Positions 53,934 to 62,787 of a DNA stretch of 64,000 nucleotides are shown here, piece after piece; within the stretch, counting starts at the first letter, position 1; every line of letters starts with the position of its first letter. Below the pieces are notes generated by a model. The model searched no databases, was not told where the DNA came from, and saw only the letters and a program-made list of their open reading frames with translations. This stretch comes from Novosphingobium ovatum (GTDB taxonomy: Bacteria; Pseudomonadota; Alphaproteobacteria; Sphingomonadales; Sphingomonadaceae). The position numbers and the translations under genes are program-made. The stretch covers positions 353,283-417,282 of the forward strand of contig NZ_JAAAPO010000005.1 in the NCBI RefSeq assembly GCF_009909235.1. The letters are read 5' to 3'.

Positions 53934-54590
53934 ATGGCCTACGCTGATCAACCTATGAACAACAGTCGCATTATTGCGATTGTCGTCGTTGCCTTGATTC
54001 ACGTCGCCGTCGGTTACGCTCTGGTGACTGGCCTGGCCTATGAAGCGGCCACTAAGATCATCAAGAAGGTGACCACCGTCGACATCAAGGACGAACCGAA
54101 ACCGCCGCCGCCGCCGCCGCCGCCGCCGCCCAAGGATGCGCCGCCGCCGCCGCCGGTCGTTGCCCCGCCGCCAGTTGTGAACATTGCCCCGGCTCCGGCG
54201 CAAATCACGACGGTGCCCGTGGCTCCGCCTGCGCCGCCGCCGCCTGTTCTTGCGCCGCCAGCTGCGCCGCCGCCGCCGGCCCCCAGGTTCCCCCCCGTCG
54301 CTGCTGCCCCCAAGGGTCAGCCGGCGAATTGGGTGACGACTGAGGACTACCCCTCGCGCGCTCTGCGTGAAGGCGCCCAAGGCACCACCAGCTTCCGTCT
54401 GAGCGTTGGCCCCGACGGTCGCGTGACCGGCTGCGAAGTCACCGGTTCTTCGGGCAATGCTGAACTGGACGCGGCCACCTGCCGTTACGCCAGCAGCCGT
54501 GCGCGGTTCACTCCGGCTAAGGACGGTGAAGGTCAGCCCACCACCGGTTCTTACTCGAACCGAGTGCGTTGGCAGATCCCGCGGGATTAA
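53934..54590 (+). CDS. tonB: TonB-family energy transducer
   Basis: 218 residues. One membrane helix (RIIAIVVVALIHVAVGYALVTGLA, about 11-34) anchors it in the inner membrane; then a Pro-rich spacer (a run of 10 prolines after EPK, further PPPPP blocks) that spans the periplasm, and a C-terminal TonB domain from about 130: EDYPSRALREGAQGTTSFRLSVGPDGRVTGCEVTGSSG. MAYADQ is the usual start in sphingomonads. First gene of tonB-exbB-exbD-exbD. Confidence 0.93.
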   Translation: MAYADQPMNNSRIIAIVVVALIHVAVGYALVTGLAYEAATKIIKKVTTVDIKDEPKPPPPPPPPPPKDAPPPPPVVAPPPVVNIAPAPAQITTVPVAPPAPPPPVLAPPAAPPPPAPRFPPVAAAPKGQPANWVTTEDYPSRALREGAQGTTSFRLSVGPDGRVTGCEVTGSSGNAELDAATCRYASSRARFTPAKDGEGQPTTGSYSNRVRWQIPRD

Positions 54591-54687
54591 TCCTTACGAC
54601 GACTATACTTGGGGGTGCGGCACTTGCGCCGGTCCCCTGACCAGCAAACCCTTATTCTCTTCGAGAGTTCTTTGAGAGGACCATCGC

Positions 54688-55446
54688 ATGCTTTTTGAAA
54701 TGCTCACCGCTGCCGCTGGCGCCGGCGCCCCGCAGAACAAGTTCGGCTTCATGGAAGCCATGGAACAGGGCGGTCTGATCGCTCAGACCACCGTTGTGAT
54801 CATGCTGATCTTCTCGCTGGGTTCGTTCTTCATTCTGTTCACCCGCCTGTCGGACCAGAAGAAGGTTTTCGCTCAGCAGAAGGCTCTGGCCAACTTCTGG
54901 CGCGCGCCTTCGCTGAAGGAAGGTCTGGCCAAGCTGGACAAGACCAGCCCGTTCCGTGACATCGTCGAAGCCGGTATCCTGGCCGACGAAAACCACGGCA
55001 AGATGGCTGACTCGCTGGAAGCCCACGACTGGGTGCACTCGTCGCTGGCTCGCACCGAAGCCTCGATCAACGCGTATCTGGCTCGCGGCCTGCCCTTCCT
55101 GGCGACCGTGGGTTCGACCGCTCCGTTCGTGGGTCTGTTCGGTACCGTGGTCGGCATCTACCGCGCGCTGATCGCCATCGGTCTGGCCGGTTCGGCCTCG
55201 ATCGACAAGGTTGCCGGCCCCGTCGGTGAAGCGCTGATCATGACCGCCATCGGTCTGCTGGTCGCCGTGCCCGCCGTTCTGGCCTACAACTTCCTGCAGG
55301 CCCGCAACAAGCGCATCGCCGAAGTCCTGACCGGCTTCTCGGCTGACGTGCTGGCCTACATCAACTCGAAGGGCGCCATCAAGCCGGCCCTGCCGGCCGC
55401 TGCTGCCAAGGCTGCTCCGGCGCCTGCCAAGCCCGCCGCCAAGTAA
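54688..55446 (+). CDS. exbB: ExbB-like proton channel protein
   Basis: 252 residues, MotA/TolQ/ExbB family. Three membrane segments: about 30-52 (VVIMLIFSLGSFFILF), 135-160 (FLATVGSTAPFVGLFGTVVGIYRAL) and 175-200 (ALIMTAIGLLVAVPAVLAYNFL). The C-terminal tail is Ala/Pro/Lys-rich. Forms the pentameric channel around ExbD that energises TonB. Strong codon bias, as in ompA. Confidence 0.93.
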   Translation: MLFEMLTAAAGAGAPQNKFGFMEAMEQGGLIAQTTVVIMLIFSLGSFFILFTRLSDQKKVFAQQKALANFWRAPSLKEGLAKLDKTSPFRDIVEAGILADENHGKMADSLEAHDWVHSSLARTEASINAYLARGLPFLATVGSTAPFVGLFGTVVGIYRALIAIGLAGSASIDKVAGPVGEALIMTAIGLLVAVPAVLAYNFLQARNKRIAEVLTGFSADVLAYINSKGAIKPALPAAAAKAAPAPAKPAAK

Positions 55447-55457
55447 GGCCTAGACGA

Positions 55458-55550
55458 CACCCGGATCGGCTTCCCTCAGGCGATCCGGGTGCGCAGGGCA
55501 GGAGCGGCACTGCGGCATGCGGCAACCGCTCCGGCCCTAAATTCCGGGCC
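55458..55550 (+). promoter_or_regulatory. Three tandem hairpins between exbB and exbD1
   Basis: Stem 1: 11 perfect pairs, 55458-55468 with 55481-55491. Stem 2: GGAGCGG (55501-55507) with CCGCTCC (55526-55532). Stem 3: GGCCC (55533-55537) with GGGCC (55546-55550). None has a T run. They fill the only long spacer of the operon and could set the exbB:exbD ratio by mRNA processing or stability. Confidence 0.65.
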
Positions 55551-55573
55551 ATTTGCAAGGATAGGATAAAACA

Positions 55574-56110
55574 ATGGCAATGTCTGTTGGCGGTGCGGGC
55601 GGCGAAGTAAAGCCGATGTCCGACATCAACACCACCCCGCTGGTGGACGTGATGCTGGTGCTTTTGATCATCTTCCTGATCGCGGTTCCTGTCGCGATCC
55701 AGACGATCCAGAAGCTCCACATTCCGATCATGGTTTCGCAGGAATCGAAGGATAAGGTCGAGAACCTGCTGATCACCGTGAGCACCACCGACGCTGCTGG
55801 TCGCAACGCGGGCGATGCCGGTTTTGAAGGCGCCCAGCGTGGCGGTGAATGCCGCGTCTATTTCAACAACATCACGCCGGTGGATTCGACCGAGCTGTTC
55901 GATCAGGCCTACAAGCGCCTGGAACAGATCATCAAGCGTGAAGGCGGTGCCGAAGCACTGCGCGCGAACCCTGAAAAGGTTCCGCAGGTGCACATCCGCG
56001 CCGACGTCCAGGCTCCCTGGCGTTGCGTGGCTGGCGCCATCTTCAACGTGCAGCGCGCCGGCTATCCGACCGTGGGCTTCATCTCGACCCCGGTCGATCC
56101 GAACGGCTAA
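55574..56110 (+). CDS. exbD: ExbD/TolR-family protein, first copy
   Basis: 178 residues. N-terminal cytoplasmic tail, then the membrane helix with the essential aspartate: DINTTPLVDVMLVLLIIFLIAVPV (Asp near residue 24). The periplasmic domain is longer than usual by about 30 residues, because of an insert with GRNAGDAGFEGAQRGGECRVYF. Together with ExbB it forms the proton-driven motor for TonB. Confidence 0.93.
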   Translation: MAMSVGGAGGEVKPMSDINTTPLVDVMLVLLIIFLIAVPVAIQTIQKLHIPIMVSQESKDKVENLLITVSTTDAAGRNAGDAGFEGAQRGGECRVYFNNITPVDSTELFDQAYKRLEQIIKREGGAEALRANPEKVPQVHIRADVQAPWRCVAGAIFNVQRAGYPTVGFISTPVDPNG

Positions 56111-56140
56111 TCCAGCCACTGTAACTCAGGAGTAAAATCC

Positions 56141-56587
56141 ATGGCTATGTCAGGTGGCAAGGACGACGGCGAGCCGATGTCGGAGATGAACACGACTCCG
56201 CTCATCGACGTTATGCTCGTGCTGCTGATCATGTTCATCATCACCATCCCGGTGGCGACCCACTCGGTCGACATCGACCTGCCGACCCCGAATCCGCACG
56301 CGGTCAAGCCGCCGATCGATCCGGTCAAGAACAAGCTGATCGTTGCACCGGATGACAAGATCCTGTGGAACGGTACGCCGATCGAAATCGGTATTCTGGC
56401 CCAGAATCTGAAGGATTCGACCCAGTTGCCCGTCGAGCCCGAACTGCAGTTCGAGCCCGATGCGCAGGCCGGTTACGACATGTCGGCGCGCGTTCTGAAC
56501 GTCATCAAGGCGTCGGGCGTGACCAAGTTCGGCTTTGTCGGCAACGAACGTTACGCTGGTTTCAACAAGGCGCCCGACGCCAAGTAA
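56141..56587 (+). CDS. exbD: ExbD/TolR-family protein, second copy
   Basis: 148 residues. MNTTPLIDVMLVLLIMFIITIPVATHSVDIDLP, with the same essential Asp in the helix, then a periplasmic domain with VKNKLIVAPDDKILWNGTPI. Starts 30 bases after exbD1; GGAG precedes the ATG. Two unequal ExbD copies next to one ExbB are usual in sphingomonads and xanthomonads and may form a heterodimer inside the ExbB pentamer. Confidence 0.93.
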   Translation: MAMSGGKDDGEPMSEMNTTPLIDVMLVLLIMFIITIPVATHSVDIDLPTPNPHAVKPPIDPVKNKLIVAPDDKILWNGTPIEIGILAQNLKDSTQLPVEPELQFEPDAQAGYDMSARVLNVIKASGVTKFGFVGNERYAGFNKAPDAK

Positions 56588-56616
56588 GCCAGTACGATAC
56601 ATTCGGACGCATTTAA

Positions 56617-56642
56617 GGGGCGGAGCAATCCGCCCCTTTTTT
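56617..56642. terminator. Terminator between exbD2 and the helicase gene
   Basis: GGGGCGGA (56617-56624) pairs with TCCGCCCC (56629-56636), loop GCAA, followed by six T. Very strong for the plus-strand tonB operon. Confidence 0.92.
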
Positions 56643-56662
56643 GTGCCCGCCGTCGGCGCAAT

Positions 56663-59077
56663 CTATCCGCGCATCGCCTCTGCGGCCAGTGCTTCGGCCT
56701 CGATCAGCAGGGCATCGTCGGCAGCGCCCGCGGGTAGGCTTTCGCGCCCAATCATCGCCAGCACCGGCACGGCCATCGGGCTGATGCGCGGCAAAACGCG
56801 GTGCCGCACCTGTTGCCCCGCCCGCTCCAGCACATCGGCCACCCGCGCCACATCGGTCATTCGCGCCCGCGCGTCCGCCCACGCCGCCTCGATCAACAGG
56901 TGATCGGGCTCATACCGGCGCAGCACGTCATAGATCAGGTCAGTCGAAAACGTCACCTGCCGCGCCGATTTGCGCGCGCCGGGCTGTTGCCGCTCGATCA
57001 GGCCGGAAATCACCGCCACCTCGCGAAAGGCACGGCGCAACAGGTAGGACCCTTCGACCCAGGCGACAAATTCATCGACCAGAATATCGGGCGAGAGCAG
57101 CGCCGCCGGATCGCCAATCGGGTGCAGCCCCCACAAGGCCAGCGCATAGTCATTGGCGACAAAGCCCAGCGGCGCCAGCCCTGCGGCCTCCATCCGGCGG
57201 GAGATCAACATGCCCAGCGACTGATTCGCGGGCCAGCCTTCGAACGTGTAGAACACGCTGTAGGCCTGCCCGTTCAACGGAAACGACTCGACCAACAGAT
57301 CCGTGCCGCCGGGCATTTCGGACAGGGCGCGCTGCATCTCCAGCCATTCGCGCACGTCATCGGGAAATCCCGCCCAGCGCCGCGAATCGCCCAGCAGCGC
57401 CCTCACCCGCCCCGCCAGATGGGTGCTGATCGGGATGCGCGCGCCCATATAGCTGGGAATGGCGGCGGCCCTTTTGCTGGCTCGCACCAGCAACGCGCCC
57501 TCCCGCAGCGATTCCACCTCCAGATCCAATCCGGCAAAGCGGAAGGTGTCGCCGGGCGCCAGCCCAGCGGCAAACTCTTCCTCAACCCGGCCCAGCGCGC
57601 GGCCATTGCGGAACGCCACCTCCACCATATCGGCGTCAACAATGATCCCGGCGTTCAACCGGTGGCGCGCGGCGATCTGGGGATGGGTCAGCGTCCATGT
57701 ACCGTCGCGCGCGCGCCGAATCCGCCGGAACCGGTCATAGGCCCGCAGCGCATAGCCCCCGTTTGACGCAAACCCCAGCACCCGCGCCCATTGCGCGTCG
57801 CTGACCGCCGCATAAGGCGCGGCAGCGCGGATTTCGGCCAGCAAGGCGTCCTCGTGGAACGGGCCGGCACAGGCCACGCCCATCACATGCTGCGCCAGCA
57901 CGTCCAGACTGCCGGGTCGCAACGCCTCGCCATCGCGCTGGCCGTCGCGCACGGCCTCGATGGCGGCGACAGCCTCCAGATACTCGAACCGGTTGCCGGG
58001 GACCAGAATCGCCTTGCTGGCGCGGTCCAGCCGGTGGTTGGCCCGCCCAATCCGCTGCAACAGCCGCGACGAGCCCTTGGGCGCGCCCATCTGCACCACC
58101 AGATCCACGTCACCCCAATCCACCCCCAGATCCAGACTGGCCGTGCACACCAGAGCGCGCAACCGGCCCTCGGCCATGGCGGCCTCCACCTTCACCCGCG
58201 CCTCACGCGAGAGCGAGCCGTGGTGGATGCCGATGGGCAGGTTTTCAGGATTGGCGTCCCACAGCAGCTTGAACGTATATTCGGCCAAAAACCGCGTGTT
58301 GGTAAAGATCAACGTCAGGCGATGGGCACGGATCAGATCGATCAGTTGCGGAATCGCCCAACTGGCCGCATGGCCGCCCCATGGCACCCGCGCGCCCTGC
58401 GGCAACAGGATATGCACCTGCGCAGGGGCGCCCGCCTCACCCGCCACCAGATCAACGCTGGCGACATCGCCGCCGGGCGCCAGCCACCCGCGATAGGCAT
58501 CGGGATCGGCCACCGTCGCCGACAGGCCCGTGCGCAACGCCTCGGGCGCCAGCGCATGCACCCGCGCCAGCGCCAGCGCCAACAGGTCACCACGCTTGCC
58601 AGGTGCCAGCGCATGGATCTCGTCCACCACCACGCGGCGAAGGGTGGCAAACATGTCGGGCGCTTCGGGATAGGACAGCAACAACGAGAGCGATTCGGGC
58701 GTGGTCAGCAACACATGCGGCGGTTGGGCGCGCTGACGCGCCTTGCGCTCGGACGAGGTGTCGCCCGTGCGGGTCTCCACCCGGATCGGCAGGCCCATTT
58801 CCTCGACAGGGATCAACAGGTTGCGCTGCACATCCTGCGCCAAGGCCTTTAGCGGCGAGACATAGATGGTGTGCAACCCATCGGGCAGATCGCCATTGCA
58901 GACATCGGCCAGCGTGGGCAGGAAACCCGCCAACGTTTTGCCAGCCCCCGTGTCCGCCGCCACCAAGGCGTGCCGCCCGGCGCGCGCCGCCGCCAGTGCG
59001 CCCAACTGATGGCTACGCACCTGCCACCCCCGGTCGGCGAACCATTGCGCGATCACAGGGGGCAGAGGCACGCTCAC
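56663..59077 (-). CDS. Ligase-associated-type DEXH box helicase (Lhr-like)
   Basis: 804 residues. RecA1: AADTGAGKTLAG (Walker A near residue 43), YVSPLKALAQDV, TTPESLSLLLS, DEIHAL, LSATV; RecA2: IFTNTRFLAE, CTASLDLGVDWGDVDLVVQMGAPKGSSRLLQRIGRANHR. A C-terminal DUF/winged-helix part follows. The start (LPPVIAQWFADRGWQVRSHQ) and length match the DNA-ligase-associated helicase family, a DNA repair cassette with a nuclease, a ligase and PdeM phosphoesterase; none of those is adjacent here. GTG start in the pmm stop (GTGA). Confidence 0.88.
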   Translation of the reverse strand: MSVPLPPVIAQWFADRGWQVRSHQLGALAAARAGRHALVAADTGAGKTLAGFLPTLADVCNGDLPDGLHTIYVSPLKALAQDVQRNLLIPVEEMGLPIRVETRTGDTSSERKARQRAQPPHVLLTTPESLSLLLSYPEAPDMFATLRRVVVDEIHALAPGKRGDLLALALARVHALAPEALRTGLSATVADPDAYRGWLAPGGDVASVDLVAGEAGAPAQVHILLPQGARVPWGGHAASWAIPQLIDLIRAHRLTLIFTNTRFLAEYTFKLLWDANPENLPIGIHHGSLSREARVKVEAAMAEGRLRALVCTASLDLGVDWGDVDLVVQMGAPKGSSRLLQRIGRANHRLDRASKAILVPGNRFEYLEAVAAIEAVRDGQRDGEALRPGSLDVLAQHVMGVACAGPFHEDALLAEIRAAAPYAAVSDAQWARVLGFASNGGYALRAYDRFRRIRRARDGTWTLTHPQIAARHRLNAGIIVDADMVEVAFRNGRALGRVEEEFAAGLAPGDTFRFAGLDLEVESLREGALLVRASKRAAAIPSYMGARIPISTHLAGRVRALLGDSRRWAGFPDDVREWLEMQRALSEMPGGTDLLVESFPLNGQAYSVFYTFEGWPANQSLGMLISRRMEAAGLAPLGFVANDYALALWGLHPIGDPAALLSPDILVDEFVAWVEGSYLLRRAFREVAVISGLIERQQPGARKSARQVTFSTDLIYDVLRRYEPDHLLIEAAWADARARMTDVARVADVLERAGQQVRHRVLPRISPMAVPVLAMIGRESLPAGAADDALLIEAEALAAEAMRG

Positions 59078-60519
59078 CCGCCCAGCGGACGCACCACGCC
59101 GCATTGCGCCAGGGCCGCGTCCAATTGCGCCAATACCCGCGCCAGCCCCTGCGCAGAGGCGCTCTCGGCCCGCGCGCCCAGCATCGCCTCGGTATTGGAC
59201 GGCCGCAGCAGCCACCACCCATCCGGCCCCGTCACCCGCAGGCCATCGGTCAGATCCGCTGCAATACCCGCCGCCCGCATCTGTTCGGCCACATTAGCGA
59301 CGATGTCGAACTTCGCCTCCTCGGCCACGGGGATGCGGATTTCGGGGGTGGCATGCATCACCGCCATCGCCTCATGCATCGCCGTCACCGATCGCCCCGG
59401 CCGGACACTGGCCGCGATGATTCGCAACGCGGCATAGATCGCGTCGTCAAACCCATACCAGCGATCGGCATAGAACAGGTGGCCGGTCATCTCGCCGCCC
59501 AGAATGGCGCCGGTCTCTTTCATTTTGGATTTGATGTGGCTGTGGCCCGTCTTCCACAACAGAGGCTGCCCGCCCAAACGCGCGATATCGTCGATAACTG
59601 CCTGAGAAGTCTTGATATCGGCCACAACCATCGCCCCCGGATGATCCGGCAGAACATCAGCAGCCGCCAGCGACAACAGGCGGTCACCATCGATGATCCG
59701 CCCGCGCGCATCCACAATCCCCAGACGATCAGCGTCGCCGTCAAAGGCCACTCCAAAATCGAGATGGTTGGACAAGACCGCACTACGCAGATCTGCGAGG
59801 TTGGCGGCATTGGAGGGATCAGGATGATGGTTAGGGAAATGACCGTTGACGTCCGGGAACAACAGGATGTGTTCACCCGGCAATTGCGCGATCAACGCCT
59901 GCATGACCGGGCCGGCGGCGCCGTTTCCCGTGTCCCAGCCGATGCGTACCTGATCGAGGGCGGCGCGATCGACACCCTTCAAGGCGCCGAGCAGGGCAGC
60001 GCCATAGGCCGCCATTGGGCAGACAGCCCGATCGACCCCTTTGCGCCCGATTTCGGCCTGTTCCACGGCGGCCATCTGGCCCAACCGGCGGATATCGGCC
60101 CCGAAAAACGGCCGGCCCCGAAATACTATCTTGAAGCCATTGTGATCGCCGGGATTGTGGCTGCCAGTTATCTGAATGCCGCCATCCTGTTCTGGCATTG
60201 ACGCCTCGGCAAAATACAGCATCGGCGTGGGGCCCAGACCAATCCGGGTGACGTCCACGCCGCCATCGGTCAGCCCGGCCACCAGCGCGGCCTCCAGCGC
60301 CGGAGAGCTGAGCCGCCCATCACGCCCCACGGCAATGCGCGCGCCACCCTCTGCCAGCACTACGGCCGCAAACCGCCGCCCGATGACATAGGCATCGGCG
60401 TCAAACAACGTCCGCCCATAAATGCCGCGAATGTCATATTCGCGCAGGATCGATGGGTGCATCACATGGCCCGTGGGCAGGGCAAAGCCCGCCACCAGGG
60501 GCGGATTACCGGTTGGCAT
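59074..60519 (-). CDS. Phosphomannomutase/phosphoglucomutase
   Basis: 481-residue alpha-D-phosphohexomutase. LREYDIRGIYG, the phosphoserine loop GIQITGSHNPGDHNGFK, the metal loop VAFDGDADRLGIVD, the sugar-binding GGEMTGHLFY and the phosphate-binding RPSNTEAML. Provides mannose-1-P/glucose-1-P for surface polysaccharide, feeding the nucleotide-sugar genes at 9-14 kb. Overlaps the upstream J-protein gene by 14 bases. Both pmm and pgm activities are possible (AlgC-like). Confidence 0.9.
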   Translation of the reverse strand: MPTGNPPLVAGFALPTGHVMHPSILREYDIRGIYGRTLFDADAYVIGRRFAAVVLAEGGARIAVGRDGRLSSPALEAALVAGLTDGGVDVTRIGLGPTPMLYFAEASMPEQDGGIQITGSHNPGDHNGFKIVFRGRPFFGADIRRLGQMAAVEQAEIGRKGVDRAVCPMAAYGAALLGALKGVDRAALDQVRIGWDTGNGAAGPVMQALIAQLPGEHILLFPDVNGHFPNHHPDPSNAANLADLRSAVLSNHLDFGVAFDGDADRLGIVDARGRIIDGDRLLSLAAADVLPDHPGAMVVADIKTSQAVIDDIARLGGQPLLWKTGHSHIKSKMKETGAILGGEMTGHLFYADRWYGFDDAIYAALRIIAASVRPGRSVTAMHEAMAVMHATPEIRIPVAEEAKFDIVANVAEQMRAAGIAADLTDGLRVTGPDGWWLLRPSNTEAMLGARAESASAQGLARVLAQLDAALAQCGVVRPLGG

Positions 60520-60805
60520 CGCCCAGCTCGGTCAGCAACAGATCACGCGCGGCATTGGCCTCGTGCACCAGATCATTGGTGCCCCCGCGATCGGGATGCA
60601 CCGTCAGCATCAACCGTCGGTGCGCGTCCAGAATGTCCTGTCGCCCCGCGCCGCCGCCCAGCCCCAGCAAGGTGCGGGCGCGCTGACGATCGACGCGGGC
60701 GCGATCCGCCTTTTGCCATGCGCGCCAGATGTCCCACGGCCAACGCCCGTCCAGCACGCGGCAGGCCAAACTGGCCAGCATCAGCAATGTCAGCAATTTG
60801 ACCAA
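60506..60805 (-). CDS. Membrane-anchored J-domain protein
   Basis: 99 residues. N-terminal hydrophobic segment (LLTLLMLASLACRVL) followed by a C-terminal J domain: ARTLLGLGGGAGRQDILDAHRRLMLTVHPDRGG, with the HPD motif near residue 70. This Tim14/Pam18-like layout would recruit DnaK at the inner membrane. Start is TTG at 60805, with AGGGG six bases upstream. Between mipZ and phosphomannomutase; 17 bases after mipZ. Confidence 0.85.
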   Translation of the reverse strand: MVKLLTLLMLASLACRVLDGRWPWDIWRAWQKADRARVDRQRARTLLGLGGGAGRQDILDAHRRLMLTVHPDRGGTNDLVHEANAARDLLLTELGDANR

Positions 60806-60822
60806 AACGCGCCCCTATGCCG

Positions 60823-61722
60823 TCAGGCGCCGGTATGGCCCGAAGTCGTATAGGCGCCATGGTCTACAGGTCCAGCGCCCTGCACCATAAAGCCGGCTGC
60901 AGGTGTCTCGGTCACTGGTTCGGCAACCGGCGGCGGCGCAGCACGGCGCGGGCTGGGCAGGTTCAACCCGCCGATCAGCGTGCGCAATTCCTGCCGCGCG
61001 ACCAGATGGCTGGTGCCCAGATCGCCCAGATGCCCCTTGTCCAGCAGCGTCAGGCCCGATGGGAACAATTCGCGATAGATCACGCGCTCCGACAGGCCCT
61101 GCGCAATGCGAAAGCCCACCCGGCGCGACAATTCGGCCAGCGCGTTGTCGATACGGCGCATGTTGCGCGCCTCAACATGCTGGGTACGGTTGCGCACCAC
61201 CACCCAATCCATCTCGCGGCGGTTTTCGTTGATCGTGGCATGGGCGCGTTTCTTGCGCGCTTCCCAGATCAGTTCGGCATAAAACGACAGGCGCTTTACC
61301 CGGAAGGTTTCAGCATCGACCTGCCCGATCAAGTCGAAATCGACAAAGCTGTCGTTCAGCGGCGTCACCAGCGTGTCGGCGGTCGTCGCCACATGGCGAG
61401 CGAATTCGTCATCGCGGCCCGGCGTGTCAAAAATCAGAAAGTCGACGTCCTGCGCCAGTTGCGCGATTTGCGCGTCCAGCTCCTCCACCGTGGAGCCACG
61501 GAACACGTCAAACGCCACCTGCGGCAGGTCAATCTCGCGGCGGCGCAAGGTTTCGCGGCGGTTTTCCATATAGCGGTGCAGCGTGCGCTGACGCGGGTCC
61601 AGATCCAGCGCCCCCACCCGACAGCCCAGATAGGCCAGCGCGATGGCGACATGAACGGCCGTGGTCGATTTGCCCGTGCCGCCCTTTTCATTGGCGAAGA
61701 CAATACGATGCGGAGTCGACAT
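60823..61722 (-). CDS. mipZ: Division-plane positioning ATPase MipZ
   Basis: 299-residue ParA/MinD-type ATPase. Deviant Walker A NEKGGTGKSTT (K18), IFDTPGRDDEFARH, TPLNDSFVDFDLIGQVD, DWVVVRNR and the C-terminal RVGFRIAQGLSERVIYRELFPSGLTLLD match Caulobacter MipZ closely. MipZ forms a bipolar gradient that blocks FtsZ assembly away from midcell. The last about 40 residues are Pro/Ala-rich. Divergent from panC. Confidence 0.9.
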   Translation of the reverse strand: MSTPHRIVFANEKGGTGKSTTAVHVAIALAYLGCRVGALDLDPRQRTLHRYMENRRETLRRREIDLPQVAFDVFRGSTVEELDAQIAQLAQDVDFLIFDTPGRDDEFARHVATTADTLVTPLNDSFVDFDLIGQVDAETFRVKRLSFYAELIWEARKKRAHATINENRREMDWVVVRNRTQHVEARNMRRIDNALAELSRRVGFRIAQGLSERVIYRELFPSGLTLLDKGHLGDLGTSHLVARQELRTLIGGLNLPSPRRAAPPPVAEPVTETPAAGFMVQGAGPVDHGAYTTSGHTGA

Positions 61723-61819
61723 GGTTTCCTGGCTCTGCTCACGGGTGGTCTGGCGTCAGCGCCAAACCGGTGGTACCCGGCCTGACCGACGTGGCAAGTG
61801 TATCGAAGGGGCATCACGG

Positions 61820-62680
61820 GTGCAAACCATCAATCGGCTGGATTCGCTGCGAGAGGCCGTCGCGACTCTGCGGGAAAAGGGCAAAGTGGCGCTGGTTCCG
61901 ACCATGGGAGCCTTGCATTCCGGCCATTTATCGCTGGTGCGAGCAGCGCGGGAACGTGCCGCCACTGTGGTTGTATCTATTTTCGTTAATCCCCGACAAT
62001 TTGCAGCCGGCGAGGATCTGGACGCCTATCCGCGTCAGTTGGAGGCCGACAGCGCCCTGCTCCGCGCCGAAGGGGTCGAACTGTTGTGGGCCCCGACACC
62101 CGCCGCGATGTACCCGGATGGCTATGCCACCAACATCAGCGTCAGCGGGGTGAGCGAGGGTTTGTGCGGGGCGGCACGCCCCGGCCACTTTGACGGCGTG
62201 GCCACAGTGGTGTGCAAATTGTTCAATCAGGTGCGCCCCGATATCGCCCTGTTCGGCGAAAAGGACTGGCAGCAATTGGCCGTCATCCGCCGCATGGCCC
62301 GCGATCTGGACCTGTCCTATCCGCATGTCGACGCCATTCTGGGCATGCCGACGATGCGTGAAACGGATGGCTTGGCGATGTCCTCGCGCAACGCCTATTT
62401 GACGGCGCAGCAGCGCGCCGATGCCGTCACCCTGCCCCGCGCGATGCAGGCCGCCATTGCCGCGATTGGCTCGGGCACGCCAGTGGACGCCGCGCTGGCC
62501 GGGCTGGAGGCCGATCTGCTGGCGGGCGGGTTTGTCTCGGTCGACTATGCGCAGGTATGCGATGCCGCGTCCTTGGCGCCGCTGACCACAGCGCCAGTGG
62601 CGCCCGCCCGCCTGTTGGTGGCCGCGCGCATCGGCAAGGCACGGTTGATCGACAATATGGATGTGCCGGTTGCGGGATAA
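61820..62680 (+). CDS. panC: Pantothenate synthetase
   Basis: 286 residues, joins pantoate and beta-alanine with ATP. PTMGALHSGHLSLVRAARE, VVSIFVNPRQFAAGEDLDAYPR, HFDGVATVVCKLFNQVRPD, FGEKDWQQLAVIRR and GLAMSSRNAYL. Starts with GTG at 61820 (AAGGGG nine bases upstream). Divergent from mipZ. Single gene. Confidence 0.94.
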   Translation: MQTINRLDSLREAVATLREKGKVALVPTMGALHSGHLSLVRAARERAATVVVSIFVNPRQFAAGEDLDAYPRQLEADSALLRAEGVELLWAPTPAAMYPDGYATNISVSGVSEGLCGAARPGHFDGVATVVCKLFNQVRPDIALFGEKDWQQLAVIRRMARDLDLSYPHVDAILGMPTMRETDGLAMSSRNAYLTAQQRADAVTLPRAMQAAIAAIGSGTPVDAALAGLEADLLAGGFVSVDYAQVCDAASLAPLTTAPVAPARLLVAARIGKARLIDNMDVPVAG

Positions 62681-62787
62681 ATCTTCGCTTTCTTGTGAAT
62701 ACGCATGAGAAACGAAGCTATTCGGTGGCGTGACCCGCGCTGACGCGATACCCATGCGCAAGAGACAAGCCGCATGGGAGAGAGCGC

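Noticed and set aside
54080..54290. CCG microsatellite in tonB treated as a repeat element
   Set aside because: It encodes the functional proline spacer in frame; a coding run, not an independent repeat.
62683..62717. CTTCG-TTTCT/AGAAA-CGAAG hairpin after panC as a terminator
   Set aside because: Stem has a bulge, a 14-base loop and no T run afterwards; might be chance.
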